A stretch of 64,000 bases of DNA from Ilex aquifolium (taxonomy: Eukaryota; Streptophyta; Magnoliopsida; Aquifoliales; Aquifoliaceae): the NCBI GenBank assembly GCA_951799425.1, contig OX637393.1, positions 1,488,001 through 1,552,000 on the forward strand, read 5' to 3'. The position numbers were made by a program, and so were the translations under genes. Positions 47,314-59,628 of the stretch are shown here, in pieces (within the stretch, counting starts at the first letter, position 1; the number at the start of each line of letters is the position of its first letter). The notes under the pieces are model-generated. The model was not told where the DNA came from and did no database searches. It worked only from the letters and a program-made list of their open reading frames with translations.

Positions 47314-48244
47314 GTTTTGTGATAGTTTTGAACAATGGCAGTGGAATACTTATACTACAACTTAGGACTCGGATTGACACTGAAGATGTATTGCTTGTGA
47401 AACTATAAACGACTTTCACGTGGTACTTCAAAAGCTAGCGAGTGGATTCTTCACGACATAACATCTACACATGCTAAAAATTTGATTTAATTTGCTGATG
47501 CATGAATAAAACGTAGTATCATTCGAGATTTATGTTGACCGCAAGGGTCCTCCACTCCTGTGGTCGGCTGAAGTGGTCGTAGGATAAACACAAGCCCTGC
47601 AGTAAATTTCTGTCCCTATCAGAACTTTAACATAGGCCAAATTGAAATAGTACAGTGAGTTCCAACATTTGATACAAAAAACGTTGTCTAGACGAGGATT
47701 ATTGTTGTACTATTTTCTCAACACTGAATACCATAGCAATGTATGGAAGGAATTTTTTAGACACCGAGAAAGATAAGATGTCACGGTTCTCTTGTTAAAT
47801 GAAAGTGGACCTCCATGAATGCGACTTGAGATGTTACCTCGTTTATGATTCAATCACGGCAACCGCAAAAACTTTTATGCTCTATTTAGTAGGAAAGATG
47901 GAAAGTAGGAGCAATACACTTTCTATCTTCTTGAAGGAAAGTAGGAATGATACACTTTCCTTCCTTTGTGTTTGGTTGGATGAATGAAAAATAAAAATAA
48001 TTAATTTTTTTTTTCCTGGATAAGACTAGGGGTGACAATTGAGTCGTATTTTGTCAGATTCGTGTTGAGTCATTACGAATTAGTGTCGAACATTAGTCAA
48101 ACCTAACTCAATTCATTTAACTAATTATGTCGTGTTGAGTTGCGAGTTGACCTGTTTATTTTTATTTTTAATTTTTTTAAAAAAAAATATATATAAATGC
48201 ATATTTTATCATTGTATATTTATATGAAATTAATAAATATATAA
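47314..48244. other. Upstream region of the TSB-like gene, hAT remnant
   Basis: The first few hundred bases are presumably promoter; no clear TATA box was assigned. From 48025 a CTAGGGGTGACAATTGAGTC end marks a hAT-MITE-like remnant without a visible partner end. Confidence 0.45.
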
Positions 48245-49800
48245 TCTATAATATAAAACATGGTAGCTTCAACAAGCAGATCCTACGGTCTCAAATTCAT
48301 TCTTCCAAAAGGTCAAGAAATTATAACTTTTTTTCCTTAATATTCTCCTCCCCCCAAAGTCAACGATTACGGCTGATCTTACGGTCTCAAATTCATTCAT
48401 TCAACGGTCAAGAAATTAACATTTTTTTCCTTAATATTTTCTCTCCCAACCAATCAATGATTATGATTGATCTTGGAATACAAGATTTTTTCTGACATAA
48501 TAATTAAATTGGTCAAATTTGCCATTAATATCATCTGTGTAATATAACATTTTGAATTTGTATAAAACACAATGATAACATTTTAATTAAAAAAAGCTCA
48601 TCAATTTAAGATAAAAAAAACAAGGGCACTGCTTAACACATTTATATTGAATATAATTAATTTTAATTTTATTTATTTAATTAATTATCTGAAACTAACA
48701 TGTCTTACACATATCTTGAATCAAAAGTTCAAGATTAATTTTTTTTATCTCTTAAGAAAACTCAACGTTAATATATTCTTATAAATTAATAATTTTGTAA
48801 TAGCTTGTACTAATTAAAAAAATAATATTTTATAAATGATATTTGTAGATAATTTTTTGATAGAAAATATTTTGGCGATATGCTTTTTGATAAATTAAAT
48901 TTTTAGTTTGTATTAGATTTAACTCGATTTTGATTAAATGTATATAAATTAATATTTTTTTTAAGTCAATTATATATCTATATTATAAAACAGGGCGGCT
49001 TCAACAAGTCAATCCTACGGTCTTAAATTTATTTATCCAATGATCAAGAAATTACCATTTTTTTCCCTAATATTTCCCTCCCAACCGGTCAACGATTACG
49101 ACTGATATCATAACATATCTTACGGTATCAAATTTATTCATCAAACGGTCAAGAAATTAACATTTTTAACCTTAATATTTTTTTTTCCAACCGGTCAACG
49201 ATTATGGCTGATCTTGGAATACATTATTTTCTCTGACATAATAATTAAATGGGTCAAATTTGTTATTAATATCAAATTTACCATGAATTTGTATAAGACA
49301 CAATGATAACATTGTGATTAAAAAAAACAAGGGCGCTGCTTAACACATTTATATTGAATATAATTAATTTTATTTAATTAATTAAATATCTCAAACTAAC
49401 ATGTCTTACACATATCTTGAATCAAAAGTTCAAGACTAATTTTTTGTATCTCTTAAGAAAACTCAATGCTAATATATTCTTATAAATTAATAATTTTGTA
49501 ATTACTTGTACTAATTAAAAAATATATTTTATAAAAAATATTTGTAGATCTTTTTTTGATAGAAAATATTTTGGCAATATGTTTTTTGATAAATTAGATT
49601 TTTAGTTTGTATTAGATTTGACTCGATTTTGATTACATGTATATAAATTAATATTTTTTTAAGTCAATTCTATCATATTTCATGAATTTATCTATAATAT
49701 CTATAATAGTAGGGCGGTTTCAACAAACCCATCCGACGGTCTCAAATAAACTCATCCAACAGTCATTAACATCTCTCTTAAAACCATTCATATTGAATTT
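48245..49800 (+). repeat. Tandem Helitron-like units, about 725 bp each
   Basis: The phrase TCTATAATATAAAACATGG (or TCTATATTATAAAACAGGG) starts units at 48245, 48977 and 49700 (spacing 732 and 723 bp). Each is followed by ATCCTACGGTCT-type sequence, and by AAGGGCACTGCTTAACACA further in. The third unit is cut off after about 100 bp. The TC start resembles a Helitron 5' end, but no hairpin plus CTRR end was found. Within each full unit a block of about 95 bp (TACGGTCTCAAATTCATTCA-type) is itself repeated. Confidence 0.7.
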
Positions 49801-49834
49801 TACCTCCCTCTTCTCACTCTTCACTCTCTCTCTG

Positions 49835-50394
49835 GCAGTGGCGTAGGGAGGAAGGGAAAGATGGGTCTAGCCGTCTAGGGCCACCCTAAAAAAAAATAAT
49901 TTTTTTTTAGTTATGTATGTTCTATATATTTTTTTTGGATTAATTGGGTCCACTATAATGATTTATGAAAAATAAAATTAATTAGGTCAAATAAGTTGGG
50001 TATTAGATCAAAAAAACAAAAATAAAAAGTTCATACTAAATCTCTTAAAATTAGCAAACTAAAATTGATTCCTTACAGTATTGATATGATTTGTTGAATC
50101 CTCATTTGGTTCAAAAATTATGAAATATATCGTTAAAAATGAATAAAATATGGAATTTGTAAGAAGATTAAAAATTATAGTATATTATTTTTATTTGTGT
50201 CAAATAAATTATATAATTGATCTTTGATGTATAGATGTTTTCTTATTATTTTTTTTTTTAAATAGATCCCGTTTATATTTAATGAATATATAAGTATCAA
50301 ATTCGATATAAAAAATGTAAATATATCACATTATTTTTATCTATTATATTTAAAGTATGTCCACCCTAGATCATATTTTTGGCTTCACCACTGC
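49835..50394. mobile_element. Non-autonomous DNA element, about 560 bp
   Basis: GCAGTGGCGTAG at the left pairs with the inverted right end GCAGTGGTGAAG, with TCTAGGGCCACCCTA near the left mirrored by AGGGTGGACATAC near the right. The superfamily is unclear, and no firm target duplication was found. Confidence 0.55.
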
Positions 50395-52922
50395 TCTCAA
50401 GGATCTTCACTCCTCACTTCTCCAAATTAATCGGTTGATTTAAGGCACGAATTATCCCTAGTAATTCCACATAATATGGTGATTGCGTGTTTGGAAGGGA
50501 GTCAAGTGCCTTTTCAGGGCAATTACTCTCGGAACTTTTGACAACTAAGAAAAAGATATGGAAATAATGGCATGGGAGACTTTCTTGTATGGAGGTTTTG
50601 TCTTACTCTTAATTGGAGGCAACTTGCATTTTCAAATGGGGTGATTCAAGGAAGACTTCATTTCTTGGAACGTCGAGTAGAGAAAATCCAGCTGTTGGAG
50701 GGAATTTCGGTGCGATACATCAAACAAAACAAATACTAACTTCGCCTCCCCCCCCAAAAAAAAAAAAAAAAAAGACAAATACTGGCCGGCAACAATTATT
50801 AATGTGTTTCTTATATAATAGGGAATGTCAATTTGAACAATTAAAAGTTTAGGGACTACATTAAAATTATAGGCAAAATTTAGGGGTCAATTATAATATT
50901 TAGCAACTTATACCCTTGCGTGTTCTTTCTACAGTTGACTCTTGACCACGAAGGTTTCAAAGTTTTCCACCTTCATTAATTATAATATTTAGCAACTTAT
51001 AACCTTGCGTATTCTTTCTTGAGTTGACTCTTGACCACGAATGTTTCAAAGTTTTAGACCTTCATTATGGATTGAATAACTTCGAATAAATAAAAAATCA
51101 TTTAAGGTAAATTATCCCGACATTTGTTTAAACTCTTCGATAGTGTCTCTTGATATTTAAAAATTAAGGGAAAAAAATTAATTGATGCGAAATTAATCTT
51201 TTGGAGACTAAATTGATACATTTAAAGTTCAGGGACCATTTTAAAATAAAAGACAAAATTTAAGAACTAACTGTAATATTTACACATAGCGATTTGCATA
51301 AGCACATAAATATGTTGAGCAATTAACACAGTTGAAAGAGTCTTAGGTGGAAATGTCTGGTCTATACAAAGCATGTCCGAGTCTTGGCCGATAGTTGCGG
51401 TCTTCGCGGTAGGAACTGTTGGTAATAGCCTTGTGATGGACGCTAATTGACTTCGGTGCAGAATGGACATATTTTGGTGATATCTTGCACCAAGACGATC
51501 TATAACTTATAGCAAGGTGATGCAACTAAGGTATTTGACAGAAGTTTTAGGCATTATGCCGTAAGTCTTGGCACCGTTGGACAAGGCATGCAACAAGGTA
51601 CTTTTTACGGTCAAGGCAAGGCAAGACGGATGAGGGAACTCAAAAATTGTGGGGACCCGTAGCAATGAAAGACCACACGATTAGGTGTGTTAATCGTGTC
51701 GGGTTGAACGGTTAAGTGTCGGGTTAAACGGGTGACAGGTGAAAAACATGTAAATCCATACACGACACGTTTAATAAACAAGTGAAAAACCTCAACATGA
51801 ACACGAACTATTTAATAAACGGGTAACATGACATGACTAGTATATGTATATATTAAAAGATATATAGACAAATAAGATACATCTCAACACAAATAATTAA
51901 CTTTTCATCCACTTTCTTTCCGATTTTGGAGGGATTGATTTTAGTGAGTTGGAAGGAAAGTTAATCCATCCACTTTTCCATTCTTCCTTACCAAACATGA
52001 TGTTTTATTTATCCCTCCCACTTTTCATCCTTCCAACTTTTCATCCTTCTATTTTTTATCGTACCAAACGAAACATTAGAGATTATCACTTCGAGGTCAA
52101 AATGTTTAGTTACATAAAATCGTAATTTATATTGGGATAATGTCAGATCAGTGGGTAGTGGACCAAAATGACATTCATATTTTTATCTTGGTATTGTCAA
52201 TACTCCTATTTCCCTAATTTTTATTTTTTTTATTAGACATTATTACGAGAGAATGGAACGACGATGTTCAATCCTACGACTTTAAGATTCAATAACAACA
52301 GCGATGATCATTGACTAATCGCTAACCTCACTAATTAATGTCTATGGCTAATACCTCCCAAATAATGTCTATTTCTTCTAAATGATTTGGTCCATTATAA
52401 CATTTTAGTAGGCCATTCCCACATATCAATAATGGAGTTTACCATGGTACCGAATTTTATTTTATTTTTGATACCATACTTTCATTTATCACATTTATGA
52501 TTATTTTTACCATATTTGTGGGTCTTTTTATCACTGTTATGGTACCAAAAAAAATAGTAAAAATAATTACCACAAATGTGTGGGTCTCACTTTAATGCAA
52601 ACCCGATGTTGCTTAAATACACTTTGTCAAAACCATTTTTTTTTTCCAATGGTACTTTCTTTTCTCATAATTAGATCAATTACACATAGGTTTTTATAGG
52701 AATTTATTTGATTCACATCTTGGCAATACTAAATAAAAAATTATTTAATTTCATAATCCGTAATACAATTCTAGATCAAAAAATAAAAAAATTAAATATT
52801 TTTGTACAATACTAATTAAATAGATTTATGATAGCATTCATATTCATTTCATTTCAAGTTAATTTTTCTCATCCTCTTTCTTGTTTAGCTATGGATTTAA
52901 TTATCAACTGTCAAGTCATAAA
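50395..52922. other. AT-rich spacer with repeat fragments
   Basis: It contains a direct repeat (CAACTTATACCCTTGCGTGTTC and relatives near 50905 and 50993), hAT-like words at about 51680-51830 (GTGTTAATCGTGTCGGG) and poly-A/poly-T runs. No gene with support. Confidence 0.45.
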
Positions 52923-53044
52923 GGGTGCGATCATACCAACACTAATGCACCGGACTCTATTAGAACTTCACAGTTAAGCGTGCTTGGACGAGAATAATAC
53001 TAGGGTAGGTGACCCCCTGAAAAGTCCTCGTATTGCACCCTTTT
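52923..53044 (+). pseudogene. Retroposed 5S rRNA pseudogene
   Basis: It is colinear with plant 5S rRNA from GGGTGCGATCATACCA through AATGCACCGGA, CAGTTAAGCGTGCTTGG and GGTGACCCCCTG to GTCCTCGTATTGCACCC and a TTTT terminator. A dozen or so bases differ from the usual plant sequence, several in the internal promoter (AATAATACTAGGGTAGG where GTAGTACTAGGATGGG is usual). The terminator is followed by a run of about 16 A, and the whole is flanked by ACTGTCAAGTCATAAAG (52907-52923) and ACTGTCAAGTAATAAAG (53061-53077), differing at one base. This is the signature of LINE-driven retroposition. It is unlikely to be transcribed. Confidence 0.93.
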
Positions 53045-53249
53045 AAAAAAAAAAAAAAAAACTGTCAAGTAATAAAGAATAGCACCTATACAATGCGTTA
53101 CTTGCTTGTGAAACAATAAACAAGTTTCACATTGTCCTTCAAATAAAATCTATTATGTCAACTTGTGACTAGACAATACATATCTGATGATGCATGAACC
53201 TGAAAAAGGCATACCAATTAATCAATAGAATAAAGGAGGTTTATGTATT
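53045..53249. other. Poly(A) tail, duplication and short spacer
   Basis: The A run at 53045-53060 and target duplication at 53061-53077 belong to the 5S retropseudogene. The remainder has no feature. Confidence 0.6.
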
Positions 53250-53300
53250 TTCTAGTCTTGTATTGTTTATATACTAGGGATAAACAATACAAGACTAGAA
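53250..53300. repeat. Perfect 21-bp inverted repeat, 9-nt loop
   Basis: TCTAGTCTTGTATTGTTTAT (with one more T before it) is followed by ATACTAGGG and then its exact reverse complement, ending TACAAGACTAGAA. Confidence 0.9.
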
Positions 53301-53387
53301 TTAAGAGAGATGTTGGTGATCATTGAATGAGTCTATTTGAGGCCGTCAGATAAACTTATTAAAGTCTACCATATTTTATATTATAGA
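53300..53387 (-). mobile_element. Helitron-like 5' end fragment, reversed
   Basis: On the minus strand from 53387, TCTATAATATAAAATATGG and ACGGCCTCAAATA-type words match the units at 48.2-49.8 kb, especially the truncated third one. It lies head to head with the Helitron starting at 53398. Confidence 0.6.
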
Positions 53388-53397
53388 TATATATATA

Positions 53398-54036
53398 TCT
53401 ATATAATAAAGTAGTTTACAATTCAAATCTCAAAAGATAAACAAAATGATTTTTGTTATTCGCGGTTGAGATCGCTTTAAATTTTACTTTAAAGTTAATC
53501 TAATGGCTAATATTAACACCCTAAATTTAATAGGAAAAATAGGGGCCTAAGGGTGTGTTAGGAGTGATTTTTTAAAAGTACTTATAGAAATTATTTCTCA
53601 TAAATACTTTTAAAAAAATAATAGTATCTGAAACCGTCCCACCACTACCTCTATCCCCATCACCACCACCACCACCACTGCCGTCGCCGCCACCACCACC
53701 ACCACCACCACCACCACCATCGCCACCACCACCACCACCACCACCACCACCGTCGCCGCCACCACCACTGCCGTCGTCACCACCACCACCACTACCACCA
53801 CCACCACCATCGCCGCCGCCATTACTGCCACCACAGTCATTGCCACCCACTACAACCATCACCGTCTCTTACCACTACCACTGCCGCCCACCACCTCTCA
53901 CCCCCACTACAAATCGATGCTTAAATTCTTTTATCTTTTCTCTATGTTTGTGATTTGATTTTGGATATGAATACAAATATGATTATTGTTTATCATTTTT
54001 TATTACACGGTGCCTTCAGGCACAGACAATAACTAG
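53398..54036 (+). mobile_element. Non-autonomous Helitron (empty-site copy)
   Basis: It begins A|TCTATATAATAAAG and ends CTAG|T, with the hairpin GTGCCTTCAGGCAC at 54010-54023. It is 639 bp, colinear with the copy at 29396-34844 but without the copia insertion, reading CCACCACTACCTCTATCCCC across the site. It contains a (CCACCG)n microsatellite at about 53650-53850. Confidence 0.85.
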
Positions 54037-54659
54037 TATATATATATAATAAATCAACTAACCTTCACCTAACCCATCGTTCCACTATGAGATAAGTCAA
54101 CCAACCCATCATTATCCCTAATATATATATTACTTGTAAGAACATATTTATGATTTTTTTATAACTTTTGTAAGTATTTTTACCTTTTTTGTGATAATTT
54201 TACAATTGATTACAACATTTTTGAATCGATCACAAGTTACCACAAAGTGACAAAAACAATCACAAAAATTATAAAAAAAACATAAAAATTGTAATGATGG
54301 TAAGATACCAAAATTTATTTTTTTATGGTAGGCTTCTTTCCAAGAGCACAAAATATCATATTCATGATTAGAGCAATCATTATCATTATCATTATCATTG
54401 ATTTTATTGTAACTCACAATAATAATTGAGATTCACTATTTATTTAATGATTATGATTGACCAAGTACACATTTTTAAGTCCAAATCATGGAGTAGTCTA
54501 CGGTACAACCATTGACTTTATCGGTATGATATCGAAAAATTTTGGGGGCTAAAAGCTGAATAAAACACTGCACAATGATGCAGAAATGGACATGTGTAAA
54601 GGTAAAGCAAAGGCAGCCGGAATGACCTGTTGAGACTTAAACTGTACAACAATGATGGA
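54037..54659. other. AT-rich spacer
   Basis: Runs of ACAA/TTGT and ATCATT words. Sequence at 54170-54300 (TACAATTGATTACAAC..., CACAAAAATTATAAAAAA) resembles the margin of the downstream array. No gene seen. Confidence 0.45.
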
Positions 54660-56430
54660 TGAAGGTTGTACCACAGCAATGAGTGAGTTACAAAGTTTAT
54701 GGAATATTTACAATATCACTTGCAAGATTTACAACAACAATAGGTACAATAACAAAGATAATGGTATTCTTACAAAGTCAGTGGAACCAACTACAAAGAC
54801 AATTGAATATTTACTACATTAGTAAAAAATGTACAATAGTAGTTGGGATATTTACAACCATTGTGGATAAATTTACGAGGATAATATACCTATAGTCACC
54901 TTAATGGATCGATCAATGTGATATTTGATCGATCATTATATATTGATCGATCTAATAAATATATGATCGATTATTATGTGGTAAGGAGTGTGGGTTAAGA
55001 AAAAGGAATTTTTGGGAAAAAAATGAAAAAAAATATAATTTGACCGATCACGAATATGAATGATCTATCATATTGGCTCAATAAGGTGTTTTTACAAAAT
55101 TATTGGGAAGTTAACGATTATTAATAGAAAAAGTACAAAACGAATTGTATAATTACAACAAGAGTAAGAAATTATGAATATTAGTGGAACCAAATACAAA
55201 GGCAATGGAGTATTTACTACATTAGTGATAAATGTACAATAGCAATTGGAACAAATACAAAAATAAAGACATATTAACAACCATAGTGCATAAATTTGAT
55301 CGATCGTGTACAAAATAGGATAGATCAGTAAGTAGACGGTGAATTTGATCGATCAAATAATACATATTGATGGATCATATTGTTGCAGATTTGAAAGTGA
55401 ATCAGAAGTAATAAAGTATTGGAGATAAATGATCGATCGTTAAAAAATTTGATCGATCTATTTAGTAAGTGAATTCGATCGATCCAAAATATATATTGAT
55501 CGATCATTGTATTGCGGATTTGCCCAGTGAATAATCACTAGGGATATTTGATTGATCGGTTAAAAAATTGGATAGATCAGTCAGTTGTAATTAAGATCGA
55601 TCGATCAGAATGATATATTGATCGATCAAATTGTTGCAGATTTCTAATGTGAATCAGAAGTAAAAGAAATACTGGGGAGATTTGATCGATCGTTTAAAAA
55701 ATATGATAGATCAGTATGTATTCAGTTAATTACATCGATCAAATATTTATATTGATCGATCAAATTGACGCAGATCATAAGTACTGGGGATATCTGATCG
55801 ATCAAATATTTATAAGGATCGATCAAATTGTTCCAGACCATAACTCATAAGAACTGGGGACATCTGATCGATCAGATATTTATATGGATCGATCAAATTG
55901 TTGCAGGTGTTAAGTACTGGGACATACGATCGATCAAATATTTATATTGATCCATCAAATTGTTCCAGATCAGAACTCATAAGTATTGGGGACATCTGAT
56001 CGATCAAATATTTATAATGATCGATCAAATTGTTCCAGACCATAACTCATAAGAACTGGGGACATCTGATCGATAAGGTATTTATATGGATTGATCAAAT
56101 TGTTGCAGATCTTAAGTACTGGGACATATGATCGATCAAATATTTATATTGATCCATCAAATTGTTCCAGATCAGAACTCCTAAGAACTGGGGACATCTG
56201 ATCGATCAGATATTTATATGGATCGATCAAATTGTTGCAAATGTTAAGTACTGGGACATACGATCGATCAAATATTTATATTGATCCATCAAATTGTTCC
56301 AGATTAGAACTCATAAGTACTGGGGACATCTGATCGATCAAATATGTTGAATGATCGATCATTGAGTTATTGAGGTAGAAGTTGAAGGGACAAGTGGGAT
56401 TGTGATCGATCGAAAGTGAATATGACCGAT
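54660..56430. repeat. GATCGATC-rich tandem array
   Basis: From about 55790 to 56360 a unit of about 66 bp recurs about nine times. Each has a TGATCGATCA-type palindrome, ATATTTATAT, a second GATCGATC and AAATTGTTCCAGAT or AAATTGTTGCAGAT. Units alternate in sequence, so a dimer of about 133 bp is visible (GGGGACATCTGATCGAT near 55855, 55988, 56191 and 56322). Upstream (54900-55790) the palindromes are more loosely spaced. A separate block of about 75 bp (GGAACCAACTACAAAG...) is repeated near 54780 and 55186. Confidence 0.85.
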
Positions 56431-56850
56431 CAATTATGATGTATTTACTTAAATGCCCTAAAAGAGGAACTAATTGAAGCGTTGTAAGGGGGGTTTTGTA
56501 GTAAATTAACATCGTAGCATCCACAAATAAATCCCCAAATCGCACGAAATTAGCCCTAAATCACTCGCGCCAACCGAAGCCATTCAAAATCCATTCCAAA
56601 TCCTCTACACAAACAAAAACCCATTCCAAATCCTACAAAACCCAATCAAAATCTCGCAATTCCATAAACCCTAAATCGCCAACGACCCCAAATCCCTTTC
56701 ATGCGATCGGGTACACAAATGCGATGGCCTACATTGTGAATAATCCATTGTGAATCTTCATTCGGAGAAGAGTAGACTCAGGTTACATCATGAATGTTCG
56801 TTGTGAAGCTTTGTTGAAGAAGAGTGAAATTTCCATTTGGAGCTTTGTTG

Positions 56851-57928
56851 ATGTCGGGCGGAGAGACGAAGAAACGGAAGAAGAAGGTGGCTAGCGGGGG
56901 GAGTGCTGCCAATGCGAAACTCTTTGTGGATAAAGATGCCAAGAAGAGGTATGATACATTCATTCTTAAACGTCCTCTTATACTTGAGCGTGGTGTTCAC
57001 CTTGAAGAGCTAGTAGGAAGTGTGGATTGCCCTGAAATACTTCGGGCTCGAAAATGAGATCCTTTGTTTGAACTGAATGTGGGAGATAAAGCATTTGTTG
57101 ATCTGGTTAGTTTTTTTTATGCAAATGTTCATGACTACAAAGAGAATGACTTGACATTTAAGACAATGGTTAGGAAGAAATCCATAACTGTTTCGCCTGA
57201 TCTTATCTCAAATATAATAAAAATTGATAGACCAGTAATTCCTGAGAATTCCATTGTCTTTCCATACTCAAGTAAGGAGCAGGTTCCCGAAATGGCGACG
57301 GTTATTCGACATATTTGTATTGGGAGTGTCTCTTGGGAGAATGAGAAAAGCAAAATTCCTCACATTGACCTTACTCCAACGTTTATGATTATAAACCGAA
57401 TTGTTGCCTGTAATATTCATCCGAGGGGGCATACTACTGAGATTAGATACGATACGGCCCAACTATTATATGTTATTGGTGAAAATGAGGTTATTATTGA
57501 TCTACCCCTTTACATATTCAACCATGTTCGCGAAGCATCTACCGTCGAGGATGGCAGGCCATGTCTTCCATTTTCAATATTAATTTCCAAGATTTTGAAG
57601 CATAGCGGGGTTGACTTTCAGGAGAATGACAGTTTTATGTACCCCATGAATCCAATGGGTATGGGTACACTTAATAAAAGTGGGAGCGATTTTGGGTACG
57701 AAACGGGGCAAGCGTGTGAAGCAGCCATAAGCTGTGTCTGAAGCTGGGGCTAGTCAAGGTGGTTCTGATGTTGGTACTACTGAGGTTCAACAAACACTTC
57801 AGCAAATGGTTGAAAAGTTGGAGGCCCGATTTGAAAAGTTCGAGGATGAAACGAAGGGGTCGTTACAACGTCTGGAGTCAAAATTAGATTGTTTTTATAA
57901 GGACTTTAAAGAGTACATCAACAAATGA
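56851..57928 (+). pseudogene. Putative plant transposon-protein gene, broken
   Basis: ATG at 56851 opens a basic N terminus (MSGGETKKRKKKV), then FVDKDAKKRYDTFILKRPLI and LERGVHLEEL, an in-frame TGA at about 57055, and then DPLFELNVGDKAF, FFYANVHDY, RKKSITVSPDLIS and GHTTEIRYDTAQLLYVIG. This layout is that of the plant 'putative plant transposon protein' domain (Transposase_32-like). The TGA stands where Trp is expected (ARK-stop-DPL). Near 57725 the frame shifts into a C-terminal coiled-coil stretch (LQQMVEKLEARFEKFEDETK) ending at 57928. The function of the family is unknown. It directly follows the GATCGATC array. Confidence 0.7.
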
Positions 57929-58724
57929 CACATTGGTTTTGTGTTTTTTTGGTGAATCTTTTGTTGTATAGTAATATTTGGCATTTTGGCAAGGTTGTTG
58001 TAGATGTTGGGTGGATGGTTGTTAAATATATTGGCTTGTAGTTAGAAACGTTGACATGTTGTAACTGATTTTTTGGCCTCTTTTGCTGTTCAGACCGGAG
58101 TATGTACTGAGTTATCTTCTCATAGCAGTCTGACTGTGTCTGGCAGATTGATGCTTCATCAGGATCAGTTTGGACTGGCTACTGCAAGGAAAATGAGACT
58201 TGTGGTTTGTGACCAAAGGCAAGGAGTTGGATGATGGAGGAGAGGTTAGAAAGCTTGATGGAAGATTGGGCAGTTGATCTGATCGGTCTAGTCTGTGTCT
58301 GGGTTGATACTGTGTTGAGCATAGGGTCTTGTTTGTGGTAGGAGGATAAGTTGCTTTGATCCTTTTGAAGGATTAAAGCCAACTTTTGTGATGATCTATA
58401 TTCTGGCAGACCGTGTGGGCAAGTTTTATGTCTGGGCAGTTGGTGTATAGAGCTGAGTCTTGGTTTTTTATGTGAACTAGATTGCATTGGTCTGTTTCTG
58501 ATGGATTTTGTTTCTGATCTGGGGATTCTGCATCAGGAGCTGTCTGGGAGTTCAGGAGCTGCACTGAAGATCAAAATACACAATTTTGTAGCTTAAAATG
58601 GTTTTAATCATCTCGAAGGATTAAAACCATTTTTGAATTTTGTAGAACTGTTTGTTCTTTGCTTCTTGTAATTACTGCTTCGATCAATAAAATTTCCCCT
58701 TTTTCTTAAAAAAAAAAAAAAAAA
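57929..58724 (+). mobile_element. Possible LINE 3' end / 3'UTR with poly(A)
   Basis: This non-coding sequence ends with AATAAA at 58686 and a run of 17 A at 58708-58724, the structure of a retroposed 3' end. The last 40 bases (CTTGTAATTACTGC..., AATAAAATTTCCCC) resemble the opposed fragment at 58995-59321. How far it extends 5' is not clear, and part may be the 3' region of the upstream transposon-protein gene. Confidence 0.5.
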
Positions 58725-58994
58725 GTTGAACCTTGCATGCAACTTAAGAAAGCTGCATTGTGTGGTCAGCTGCTGTAGAGCAAAAGGGTGATTATCCCAG
58801 AACATTTAAGTGGCCAGATGTGTACACGGTAACACTGCAAGAAATATTAAGTGCAGTATGATAATGAAATCGTGGAATAGTTTGTACCAAATAACTGAAG
58901 GCAATGACAAACGCACATGTAGTCGTACTCACCTCCAAAATGTTTAAAGAAGTATTAATCTACTGCCCGTGCACAATTGAAGCAAAAACAGGGA

Positions 58995-59320
58995 TCTTTT
59001 TTTTTTATAATGAAAAGGGAATTTTATTTATTAATAATGCAAAATATTTACAAGAAACAACGGGAAAGGCACAGATGCCCATCCATAACCTGTAAAAGCC
59101 AAAAGTAACAATGCAAAGCCAAAAATACACAACATCAAACTCTAAAGTTTCAGCAAAAATCCCCATCACAGTCCAAATCCATAAGCACATATCAACAATA
59201 AAGCGCTTTTTATCTTTTCCCCTTGTTTCAAACAAATCAACACTTAATCATCCAAGACAAAAAACTCCAGCAACAGGACCTATTACCCCTTATCATCGAA
59301 GACCACCCTCTTTATTTTTC
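58995..59320 (-). mobile_element. 5'-truncated LINE insertion
   Basis: It has poly-T at its left edge (58997-59006), and on the minus strand AATAAATAAAATTCCC shortly before the tail. Flanks GCAAAAACAGGGA (58982-58994) and GCAAAACAGGGA (59321-59332) look like a target duplication with one A-run difference. There is no intact ORF. Confidence 0.6.
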
Positions 59321-59628
59321 GCAAAACAGGGAGACTCTGTTGATCAGATGACAGAACCAAGCTAACATCACAATGCAATCTCAAACCCATCGGAAAATCA
59401 ACCGAATTCCTACTCTTTACCGCAATCATGTTAGAGCACTCCCCATAAAAAAAGGAGGAAGCCACACCAATGCCAACCCATTCATTACGCACCACTGCTC
59501 CTCACCATGTACCCTCTCCAGTATATCACTTGCTGTTAAAAAAAAATATAAAATGGATATCAAAACCTTGTTGGTATGTACTGAATTTCCCAAACAAAGT
59601 AAAAGGTGATAATGTATGAAATCTGATA
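59321..59628. other. Short spacer
   Basis: No supported gene between the LINE fragment and the FAR1-like pseudogene. Confidence 0.4.

Noticed and set aside
50613..50852. 79-codon plus-strand frame
   Set aside because: It has no domain and runs through a poly-A stretch. Composition is that of the surrounding spacer.
52923..53044. Functional 5S rRNA gene
   Set aside because: Single copy, many substitutions including the internal promoter, and retroposition hallmarks.
54900..56430. Regular short repeats with spacers, looking like a CRISPR array
   Set aside because: This is plant nuclear DNA; the repeats are palindromic 66-bp tandem units without unique spacers, and there are no cas genes.
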